This document shows, piece by piece, positions 1 to 5,812 of a DNA stretch of 6,203 nt. The notes below the pieces were generated by a model. It saw only the letters and a list, made by a program, of their open reading frames with translations. It did no database searches and was not told the origin of the DNA. Numbering within the stretch: position 1 is the stretch's first letter; the number at the start of each line of letters is the position of its first letter. Both the position numbers and the translations under genes were made by a program. This DNA comes from RGIG9379 sp031553005 (GTDB lineage Bacteria > Bacteroidota > Bacteroidia > Bacteroidales > Paludibacteraceae): contig JAVBMA010000047.1 of NCBI GenBank assembly GCA_031553005.1, forward strand, positions 1 through 6,203, read 5' to 3'.

Positions 1-28
1 GGCTTTGCCAGCCACGACTTCCACCCCA

Positions 29-121
29 TTATAAAACTCAAAGATCAAAGTCATGTCGAACACAGTGAGACATCTGTTTACAAATAAGATATAGTATAAA
101 CTAATTTATTTTGTGTGCTTA
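29..121 (+). repeat. 93-bp dispersed repeat, copy 1
   Basis: This stretch aligns without gaps to 3728-3820, with 8 mismatches in 93 bases (about 91% identity). Positions 54-89 are a run of 36 identical bases. The core at 54-72 is an imperfect palindrome: arms TGTC and GACA, then a tandem G/A mismatch, then AC/GT closing a three-base loop. Such motifs resemble the REP-like intergenic repeats I recall from Bacteroidales genomes, but that resemblance is memory and was not tested. Copy 1 lies downstream of argS, beyond its terminator. The 28 bases to its left are unlike the flank of copy 2 and match nothing I recognise. Confidence 0.85.
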
Positions 122-141
122 ATTCGAATCGCATTATATTA

Positions 142-186
142 AAAACACCCCGATTTTTGCATTTAATACAAAAATCGGGGTGTTTT
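142..186. terminator. Strong bidirectional hairpin terminator after argS
   Basis: A perfect 18-bp stem pairs 142-159 with 169-186 around a 9-base loop, and its inner part includes a GC block (ACCCCG/CGGGGT). T-runs follow the stem on both strands, so it can work in both directions. On the minus strand it lies about 28 bp beyond the argS stop codon and is clearly that gene's intrinsic terminator. On the plus strand it would stop transcription arriving from whatever lies left of the window. Confidence 0.93.
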
Positions 187-213
187 GTTTTGGGGAAATT
201 ATAAATAATCTTG

Positions 214-2007
214 TTACATTCTTTCCGGAACATCTATCCCTAATAGCCCCACTCCATTCTTAATCACTTTTGAAACGCTTTCCGATAACAATAGACGGAA
301 TGCTCTTAGCTGTTCGTTTTCTTCTTTCAGGATAGAAAAATCATGATAGAACTGGTTGTACTCTTTTACCAGGTCGTAAATATAGTTGGCAATTAATGCC
401 GGACTATATTGTTCTCCGGCTTCTTTAACTACATTGGCAAATCCGGCTACGGACTGAATCAAATTCGACTCCTTTTCTGAAATTTGTAAATCATTCGGGA
501 GTTTTGCCGGAAGTTCAATCTGCATTTCGGCAGCTTTGCGCAATACCGAGCGGATACGTGCGTATGTATATTGAATGAAAGGACCTGTATTTCCATTAAA
601 GTCGATAGACTCTTTAGGATTAAAGGTCATATTCTTGCGGGGATCCACTTTAAGGATAAAATATTTTAATGCTCCCATTCCGGTGGTTCTGGCAATGTTG
701 GCTATCTCTTCTTCCGACAATCCGTCCAACTTACCTAACTCTTCGGATGTTTCGCGGGCAGTAACGATCATTTCATCAATCAGGTCGTCTGCATCGACAA
801 CAGTGCCTTCCCGCGATTTCATTTTCCCTTCAGGAAGTTCCACCATTCCGTAAGAAAAATGCACAAGACCTTTTCCCCACGAGAATCCCAGGCGATCCAA
901 TAATATTGCCAAGACCTGGAAATGGTAATTTTGCTCGTTTCCTACCACATAGATCATCTTATCGATCGGATACTCGTCGAAACGTTGCTTTGCGGTTCCT
1001 ATATCCTGTGTCATATACACGGAAGTTCCGTCTGCACGGAGTAATAGCTTTTCGTCCAGTCCGTCGGATGTAAGATCAGCCCATACCGAACCGTCTTCAC
1101 GTTTATAGAATACTCCTTTATTAAGACCTTCAACTACTTTTTCCTTTCCGTCCAGGTACGTTTGTGATTCGTAGTAGATCTTATCAAAGGAAACCCCCAT
1201 CCGTTTGTACGTTTCATCAAAACCTTTGTAAACCCAGCTATTCATCATTTTCCAGAGTTCAACGGTTTCCGGATCGTTTTTCTCCCATTTAAGCAGCATC
1301 TCCTGTGCTTCCTGCATCAGAGGAGCTTGTTTTTTTGCTTCCTCTTCGCTCATTCCGTTTCCGGTTAATGCTTTAATCTGGGCTTTGTACTCTTGATCAA
1401 AACGAACATAATAATCGCCTACCAGATGATCTCCTTTCTTTCCCGACGACTCCGGTGTTTCGCCGTTGCCGAATTTTTTCCATGCCAACATCGATTTGCA
1501 AATATGTATGCCTCTGTCATTGACAATATTGGTTTTGACAACCCGGTTTCCGTTTGCTTCTAAAATCAGGCACAAGCTATATCCCAGTAAATTGTTGCGG
1601 ACATGGCCTAGGTGCAATGGCTTATTCGTGTTGGGAGAAGAGTATTCCAACATTACCAGAGGAGAGGAGTCGGTAGCGGGGGTAATTCCGTAATTTTCGG
1701 AAGATATGATGCTGTTTAATAACTCAATCCAATAACTGTGGGCAATAGAGAAATTTAAAAATCCTTTAATCACGTTGAATTTTGAGATAAGTGGTTCCGA
1801 TTTTAAAAGTTCTGTCCCCAAATCATTAGCAGTCTCTTCCGGCGATTTTTTCGAAATCTTGAGAAAAGGAAAAACCACTAATGTCAAATCTCCTTCAAAT
1901 TCTTTTTTAGTGCTTTGCAATTGAATTTGTCCTTCCGGGACTTGTTGCCCATACAATTTATTGATGGCGGAGAGTACGGATTGTGTTATTTTTTCTTCTA
2001 TTGTCAT
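214..2007 (-). CDS. argS: Arginyl-tRNA synthetase
   Basis: This class I aminoacyl-tRNA synthetase charges tRNA-Arg with arginine in the cytoplasm, using ATP. At 597 residues it has the usual family length. The N-terminal additional domain of ArgRS spans roughly residues 1-105. The Rossmann catalytic core follows, with the HIGH-type motif HLGH at 132-135 inside a SPNTNKPLHLGH context typical of Bacteroidetes ArgRS. The KMSKS-type loop appears as KMKSREG at 395-401. The alpha-helical anticodon-binding domain begins near QYTYARIRS (479-487) and runs to the C-terminus. The ATG at 2007 is supported by an AGGA a few bases upstream and by a normal N-terminus. A strong terminator follows the gene. 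A candidate promoter -7 element lies about 140 bp upstream, and readthrough from HU is also possible. The reading frame is intact, with no sign of transfer. Confidence 0.98.
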   Translation of the reverse strand: MTIEEKITQSVLSAINKLYGQQVPEGQIQLQSTKKEFEGDLTLVVFPFLKISKKSPEETANDLGTELLKSEPLISKFNVIKGFLNFSIAHSYWIELLNSIISSENYGITPATDSSPLVMLEYSSPNTNKPLHLGHVRNNLLGYSLCLILEANGNRVVKTNIVNDRGIHICKSMLAWKKFGNGETPESSGKKGDHLVGDYYVRFDQEYKAQIKALTGNGMSEEEAKKQAPLMQEAQEMLLKWEKNDPETVELWKMMNSWVYKGFDETYKRMGVSFDKIYYESQTYLDGKEKVVEGLNKGVFYKREDGSVWADLTSDGLDEKLLLRADGTSVYMTQDIGTAKQRFDEYPIDKMIYVVGNEQNYHFQVLAILLDRLGFSWGKGLVHFSYGMVELPEGKMKSREGTVVDADDLIDEMIVTARETSEELGKLDGLSEEEIANIARTTGMGALKYFILKVDPRKNMTFNPKESIDFNGNTGPFIQYTYARIRSVLRKAAEMQIELPAKLPNDLQISEKESNLIQSVAGFANVVKEAGEQYSPALIANYIYDLVKEYNQFYHDFSILKEENEQLRAFRLLLSESVSKVIKNGVGLLGIDVPERM

Positions 2008-2149
2008 TGTTCCTGTGCGGGTTTATTGGATGATGTGATAGGGCATTGTGTGTGACAAATTGTATTATTATTTGTGGTGTGCAATGTTATTCCCCGATAC
2101 TTCAAATAATATCTGACTGATTTATGGATTACTGTATCTGAAAACCGGA

Positions 2150-2157
2150 CAAAGATA
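2150..2157 (-). promoter_or_regulatory. Candidate -7 element for argS
   Basis: Read on the minus strand this is TATCTTTG, an exact match to the Bacteroidetes -7 consensus TAnnTTTG. The nearest upstream TTTG (2170-2173) is only 12 bases away, against the usual 19-21, so there is no good -33 partner. If used, it would give argS a leader of roughly 135 nt. It sits directly beside the HU terminator. Confidence 0.4.
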
Positions 2158-2173
2158 ATATTTTCGCAACAAA

Positions 2174-2199
2174 AAAGGGATGCATTAATGCATCCCTTT
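2174..2199 (-). terminator. Intrinsic terminator of the HU gene
   Basis: This is a perfect 26-bp palindrome (13-base arms, centre TTAA at 2185-2188) with a GGGATGC/GCATCCC core. On the minus strand it is followed by a T-tract (complement of the A-run at 2171-2176). It begins about 32 bp beyond the HU stop codon, the expected place. On the plus strand only TTTG follows, so termination should work mainly leftward. Confidence 0.9.
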
Positions 2200-2231
2200 G
2201 TAAAATTTTCAAATTCGATTAACAGCTTGTA

Positions 2232-2504
2232 TTATTTTACTAATTCTGCTAATTCTGCTCCAGGTTTGAATTTTACTACTTTTTTCGCAGCAATTGTAAT
2301 TTGTTTTTTTGTCGCAGGGTTAATTCCTTGGCGAGCAGCTTTTTCTGTTACAGAAAAAGAACCAAATCCAATTAAACTTATTTTGTCGCCTGATTTTAAA
2401 GCTTCTGATACTGATTTAATAAATCCGTCTAATGCTTTTTTGCTATCGGCTTTGCTCAATCCTGCTTCTTCAGCGATTGCACTAATTAGTTCCGCTTTGT
2501 TCAT
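2232..2504 (-). CDS. hup: HU-family DNA-binding protein
   Basis: This is a small basic nucleoid-associated protein that dimerises and bends DNA without strict sequence preference. Its 90 residues are the standard HU length. The N-terminal helices cover about 1-40, followed by the hallmark GFGSF (46-50) and the DNA-binding arm with the RxGxNPxT signature at 58-65. P63 in that signature is the residue expected to intercalate between base pairs. The C-terminal helix ends normally. The start is the only sensible ATG, and the leader is A-rich without Shine-Dalgarno sequence, as is common in Bacteroidetes. It has its own promoter (2578-2608) and terminator (2174-2199), so it is probably monocistronic. 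It could in principle be an IHF-like paralogue, but length and sequence fit HU better. Confidence 0.96.
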   Translation of the reverse strand: MNKAELISAIAEEAGLSKADSKKALDGFIKSVSEALKSGDKISLIGFGSFSVTEKAARQGINPATKKQITIAAKKVVKFKPGAELAELVK

Positions 2505-2577
2505 AGAATTTTTTTTAGAGTGTTAAAAATTTAATAAATATTCTGTTCATCACAATTAAGTCTACGCATGTATGGTG

Positions 2578-2608
2578 CAAATATAATTGAATATTAATTT
2601 TTTCCAAA
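2578..2608 (-). promoter_or_regulatory. Bacteroidetes-type promoter of the HU gene
   Basis: On the minus strand, TTTG (2608-2605) is followed after exactly 19 bases by TATATTTG (2585-2578). This matches the known Bacteroidetes promoter form (TTTG, 19-21 bases, TAnnTTTG) in both boxes and in spacing. Transcription should begin near 2572, giving a leader of about 65-70 nt. Confidence 0.75.
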
Positions 2609-2669
2609 TTTCTAAGGGGTATTTTTTTGTAAAAAAAGCGTTTTAGCTTCTTTTACGCTATAAAACACA

Positions 2670-2697
2670 TTTGGTGCAAAAAAAATCCATACTTTTG
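2670..2697 (+). promoter_or_regulatory. Candidate promoter of rhomboid 1
   Basis: TACTTTTG at 2690-2697 matches the TAnnTTTG -7 element exactly. An upstream TTTG at 2670-2673 could serve as -33, but the spacer is 16 bases where 19-21 is usual. Initiation near 2704 would leave a leader of about 20 nt before the ATG at 2726. It is divergent from the HU promoter within the same 220-bp gap. Confidence 0.6.
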
Positions 2698-2725
2698 CAG
2701 AAAATAAAGAGAAAACAAAGAGAAA

Positions 2726-3487
2726 ATGAACCAATATCGCTCATCTTTTTTAGATAGTATTCCTCCGGTCGTAAAAAATCTGATTATCATTAATCTCCTC
2801 ATCTGGCTGGCCAGTATTACACTTCCCAAGATGGCAGGTGTAGATATAAACTACTGGTTAGGATTACACTATTGGGAAGCGAGTGATTTTTACCCTTTCC
2901 AGCTTATTTCCTACATGTTTTTACATGGCTCGTTCGAACATATATTTTTCAATATGTTCGGGTTGTTCATGTTTGGCCGTATATTGGAATATGCGTGGGG
3001 AAGCAAACGGTTCCTTATCTATTATATGGTTACCGGTATCGGAGCTGGTATTGTTCAGGAAATAACATGGACGATTGACCTTCATTCTGTTTCCAAGGAG
3101 ATTGCCGAACTTGCAGCTTCCGGATTACAACAAGGTGTAAATGTGGGCGATCGCATTATATATTCCGTAGACGAACTATTTAAATGGAAAAGGGAAGTTT
3201 TATTCAATAAATTTCTTACTGTTGGGGCTTCCGGTTCTATTTTCGGTTTGTTGCTTGCTTTCGGGATGTTATTCCCCAATCAACCTATTTACATTATGTT
3301 CATTCCGATTCCAATCAAAGCAAAGTATTTTGTGATTGGATATGCTATCATCGAATTGTTTTTGGGAGTGGGAAATTTCCAGTTCGACAATGTCGCTCAC
3401 TTTGCTCATCTCGGAGGTATGATTTTCGGATATTTCCTTATTAAAAAATGGAAACGGGGTAATTCGTCTGATGGACAGATGTATTAA
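2726..3487 (+). CDS. Rhomboid-family intramembrane serine protease (first of two)
   Basis: This polytopic membrane protease of 253 residues cleaves substrates within or near their transmembrane segments. About six membrane helices are visible, near 15-34, 58-86, 95-112, 164-183, 198-217 and 224-240. The catalytic dyad is intact: S169 in GASG (167-170) at the start of helix 4, and H228 in AHLGG in helix 6. The conserved H72 and N76 of the HxxxN motif in helix 2, which form the oxyanion hole, are also present. About 50 polar residues separate helices 3 and 4 (about 113-163), whereas rhomboid 2 has about 14 there. The ATG at 2726 follows an A-rich leader, and a basic tail (KKWKRG) ends the protein in the cytoplasm. 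Substrate unknown. Confidence 0.93.
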   Translation: MNQYRSSFLDSIPPVVKNLIIINLLIWLASITLPKMAGVDINYWLGLHYWEASDFYPFQLISYMFLHGSFEHIFFNMFGLFMFGRILEYAWGSKRFLIYYMVTGIGAGIVQEITWTIDLHSVSKEIAELAASGLQQGVNVGDRIIYSVDELFKWKREVLFNKFLTVGASGSIFGLLLAFGMLFPNQPIYIMFIPIPIKAKYFVIGYAIIELFLGVGNFQFDNVAHFAHLGGMIFGYFLIKKWKRGNSSDGQMY

Positions 3488-3557
3488 GTTTCGGGTATAA
3501 AAAGATATAACTTTGTTTTGTTATAAGTATGTGTCAAAGATAGTTTACACAAAATAG

Positions 3558-3587
3558 AGATGTTTCGGCTTAGCTTCGATATGACAA
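3558..3587 (-). repeat. REP-like motif, inverted relative to copy 2
   Basis: The plus strand from AGATGT to GACAA here resembles the reverse complement of the core in the 93-bp repeats (3744-3774 and 45-75): both have AGATGTYTC, then TTCGA and then GAC after similar spacing. The match is imperfect and short. With copy 2 in the opposite orientation, it flanks the 121-bp element at 3606-3726. The rest of 3488-3605 holds nothing I can name; a weak AT-rich 6-bp stem at 3506-3525 is too poor for a terminator. Confidence 0.4.
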
Positions 3588-3605
3588 GGAACGGAGAAAA
3601 GATAA

Positions 3606-3726
3606 GGGGCTGTTCCAAAAGCCAATATTCTTTATCACAAAGTACACAAAAAAAATTCACAAAGTTCACAATATTTTGATAATCAACCAATATCCTTTGT
3701 GGTTAAAGTACTTTTGGGACAGCCTC
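3606..3726. mobile_element. MITE-like 121-bp element with terminal inverted repeats
   Basis: The ends form a 16-bp inverted repeat with 14 matches: GGGGCTGTTCCAAAAG at 3606-3621 and, reversed and complemented, GAGGCTGTCCCAAAAG at 3726-3711. The 89-bp interior has no gene. It holds two near-identical 13-mers (TCACAAAGTACAC at 3635-3647 and TCACAAAGTTCAC at 3657-3669), a direct CCAATAT pair at 3622 and 3687, and an inverted CTTTGTG at 3695-3701. Ends beginning GGGnCTGTcCCAAAA recall transposon termini common in Bacteroidetes (IS1182-like, from memory). No target duplication is visible at the borders. A non-autonomous element mobilised by a transposase elsewhere is the best reading; a degraded IS end-to-end deletion is the alternative. 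Confidence 0.65.
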
Positions 3727-3727
3727 G

Positions 3728-3820
3728 TTACAAAACTCAAAGGTCAAAGTCTTGTCGAACACAGTGAGACATCTGTTTACAAATAAGAAATAGTATAAAT
3801 TATTTTATTTTGAGTACTTA
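3728..3820 (+). repeat. 93-bp dispersed repeat, copy 2
   Basis: This is the second copy of the repeat at 29-121, in the same orientation and ungapped. Its left border falls 1 bp after the right end of the MITE-like element, and its right border is 13 bp before the ATG of rhomboid 2. It therefore provides most of that gene's immediate upstream region. TTATTTTG at 3805-3812 differs by one base from the -7 consensus but lacks a -33 partner, so it is only a weak promoter candidate. Confidence 0.85.
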
Positions 3821-3833
3821 GATTTTATTATTT

Positions 3834-4706
3834 ATGGGTATTAAAGAAGAGATCCGGGATTCATTTAAAAAAGGAACTACTCTTACCAAGCTAATTTATA
3901 TCAATCTTGGAGTTTTTGTTGTAGTAGGCTTAGCTGCGAGCATATTGAAGCTTTTCAATATTGGTGCGGAGTGGACCCGTTTTTTGATGTTGCCCGCCGA
4001 TGCCGGCACATTGTTGCATACTCCGTGGACGCTCGTTTCATATATGTTTTTCCATACCGGTTTTATCCATATATTGTTTAATATATTGATGCTATATTGG
4101 TTCGGAAAGCTCTTTCTGGAATTTTTTTCCCAGAAAGATTTAGTCGGGTTATATCTTATCGGAGGAATTGCCGGAGGCATCTTTTATATATTAGCTTATC
4201 ATATATTCCCGTTTTTTGCAGGAAAGATAGACGATAGCTACCTGTTGGGCGCTTCTGCTTCGGTATTGGGAATTATTGTTGCCGTCGCCGTTACCGCGCC
4301 CGATTATCCCGTGCGCTTGGTGCTGATTGGCGAGATTCGTCTCAAATGGATTGCTATTGCTGCCGTGGTAATCAGTCTGTTGAATGTAGCTTCTTCCAAT
4401 GCCGGAGGCGAAATTGCCCATTTGGGTGGAGCTTTGACTGGCTATGTTTTTGCTATCAGGTATAAGAAAGGAAATAATATTACGACTTGGATAAGCCGCT
4501 TTCTGGACAAGCTGGTCGATTTGTTTCAGAAAAAGCCAAAACTGAAAGTAAAGTATCAGCGTCCGATGACCGATCAGGAATATAACCGGAAAAAGAAGCA
4601 GGAAAACGATAATATTGACCGTATTTTGGAAAAAATAAAAAAAAGCGGGTATGAATCTCTTACAAAAGAAGAAAAACAAGAACTCTTCCGGGTTAGCCAA
4701 AAGTAA
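3834..4706 (+). CDS. Rhomboid-family intramembrane serine protease (second), with C-terminal cytoplasmic domain
   Basis: A membrane protease of 290 residues and a distant paralogue of its neighbour. Membrane helices are visible near 18-40, 66-92, 103-123, 137-155, 159-186 and 195-208. S141 in GASA (139-142) and H196 in AHLGG form the catalytic dyad, and H79/N83 fill the HxxxN motif. Alanine replaces the second glycine of the usual GxSG, a variant I recall in Bacteroidetes members and not expected to abolish activity. A charged tail follows, and its last 45 or so residues (MTDQEYNRKKK through ESLTKEEKQELF to the end) match the small domain often found at the C-terminus of Bacteroidetes rhomboids (DUF6576-like, from memory). 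The start lacks a Shine-Dalgarno sequence, but MGIKEEIRDSFKKG is typical. It overlaps the next gene by 56 bp. Confidence 0.93.
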   Translation: MGIKEEIRDSFKKGTTLTKLIYINLGVFVVVGLAASILKLFNIGAEWTRFLMLPADAGTLLHTPWTLVSYMFFHTGFIHILFNILMLYWFGKLFLEFFSQKDLVGLYLIGGIAGGIFYILAYHIFPFFAGKIDDSYLLGASASVLGIIVAVAVTAPDYPVRLVLIGEIRLKWIAIAAVVISLLNVASSNAGGEIAHLGGALTGYVFAIRYKKGNNITTWISRFLDKLVDLFQKKPKLKVKYQRPMTDQEYNRKKKQENDNIDRILEKIKKSGYESLTKEEKQELFRVSQK

Positions 4707-5805
4707 GTTTTTTCTAACAAGTTTTGTTGACATACTGCTGTTACTGGTTAATTTTATTGTAATAGCATCTTTATTTTTTGCAGATTCGGCATTGTGGATA
4801 AGCCCTGTGAAATTTCTACTCCCATCTTATTTCGGATTGGCGTTTCCTGTAATTTTATTAATCGCTCTCTTTTTTCTTATTTTCTGGATTGCCCGGCGGA
4901 AATGGTATTTCGTTATTTCGCTCACTGCATTGCTGGTTTCTTACCAGAGTATCTACAATACTTTTCCGTTGAATGGAAAAAAAGAGATACCTGAAGGTTC
5001 AATTAAAGTATTAAGTTACAATGTACATCTCTTTAATTTTTATACACCCTTGTCGAAAAATAAGATATTGGAATACATTGCCGGGTCCGAGGCTGACATT
5101 CTTTGTTTGCAGGAATTCGGATACAGTTCCCTGCCACAGAAAGAGTACTTGAAAAAGTCCGAGATTTTTGAAAAACTACATAAAACATATCCCTATCATC
5201 ATATAGAACTTACTCAAATAAAACAGAACGGCTCTTATGGAGTTGCTACGTTTTCCAAATTTCCGATTTCCGGGAAAACCCGGATTAAGTACGATAGTAA
5301 ATATAATCTGGCGATTTATTCGGATATAAAAATTAAAGGAAAGAAAGTAAGGGTGTTTAATTGCCATCTTGAATCTAACCAATTGACCGAAAACGATAAG
5401 GTACTTATAAAAAAATTGGGAGAGGAATATAATAATGATAAGATGAATGAGGTAGTAGACCAACTTTCGCAAAAATTGGGACGCTCATTCAAGATGAGGG
5501 CAAAACAGGCGGATATTGTTGCCGGGGAGATTTCCAAAACGGATCTGCCTATTATCCTTTGTGGCGATTTTAATGATGTGCCTGTTTCTTACGCATACGC
5601 CAGGATTAAAGACAGTCGACTCTACGACTCATTTACCGAATCAGGAACCGGATACGGTTACACTTTCAATGAAAAACTCTTTTGGTTCCGGATAGACCAG
5701 ATTATGCATAGTAAAGAGTTTACGGCATTTGATTTTAATGTAGACCGGGTTAAATATTCCGATCATTTCCCGATTATGTGTTATTTGAAGTTGTCCGAAA
5801 ATTGA
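4651..5805 (+). CDS. Membrane-anchored endonuclease/exonuclease/phosphatase (EEP) family protein
   Basis: This 384-residue protein has a Lys-rich N-terminus, three membrane helices (about 20-44, 52-80 and 85-103) and a metal-dependent EEP catalytic domain from about 116 to the end. Key residues visible are N124 (LSYNVH), E155 (LQEF), H239 (NCHLES), D306 and N308 (GDFND), D349 (RIDQI) and the terminal S370-D371-H372, so the active site is complete. The positive-inside rule (KKKNK at the start, ARRKW between helices 2 and 3) places the catalytic domain in the periplasm. The family hydrolyses phosphodiester bonds in nucleic acids, lipids or sugar phosphates; the substrate cannot be inferred here. 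The ATG at 4651 lies inside rhomboid 2, and no later in-frame ATG precedes the membrane helices, so the 56-bp overlap is likely real and implies translational coupling. A transposase relic begins just past the stop. Confidence 0.9.
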   Translation: MNLLQKKKNKNSSGLAKSKFFLTSFVDILLLLVNFIVIASLFFADSALWISPVKFLLPSYFGLAFPVILLIALFFLIFWIARRKWYFVISLTALLVSYQSIYNTFPLNGKKEIPEGSIKVLSYNVHLFNFYTPLSKNKILEYIAGSEADILCLQEFGYSSLPQKEYLKKSEIFEKLHKTYPYHHIELTQIKQNGSYGVATFSKFPISGKTRIKYDSKYNLAIYSDIKIKGKKVRVFNCHLESNQLTENDKVLIKKLGEEYNNDKMNEVVDQLSQKLGRSFKMRAKQADIVAGEISKTDLPIILCGDFNDVPVSYAYARIKDSRLYDSFTESGTGYGYTFNEKLFWFRIDQIMHSKEFTAFDFNVDRVKYSDHFPIMCYLKLSEN

Positions 5806-5812
5806 GAGAGAA

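Noticed and set aside
1..87. Open plus-strand frame from the window edge (beginning GFASHDFHP) ending in TAA at 85-87
   Set aside because: From about 29 onward it runs through the 93-bp repeat, whose other copy is clearly intergenic. Only nine codons remain before the repeat, with no recognisable product.
2188..2526. 112-codon plus-strand frame across the HU gene
   Set aside because: It is antisense to an unmistakable HU gene and starts inside the HU terminator. Its translation resembles no family I know.
3506..3525. TATAAC/GTTATA hairpin after rhomboid 1
   Set aside because: The stem is six bases and AT-rich with an eight-base loop and no T-run, so it is too weak to call a terminator.
3535..3542. 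Minus-strand TATCTTTG match to the -7 consensus
   Set aside because: There is no TTTG at the right distance upstream, and it would only drive antisense RNA into rhomboid 1.
3622..3710. CRISPR array suggested by repeated TCACAAAG units
   Set aside because: There are only two direct copies of a 13-mer with a 9-bp spacer inside a bounded inverted-repeat element; no array periodicity and no cas genes.
4191..4733. 180-codon minus-strand frame opposite rhomboid 2
   Set aside because: It is a shadow of a well-supported gene on the other strand, with low-complexity Phe-rich and Asn/Gln-rich stretches and no family match.
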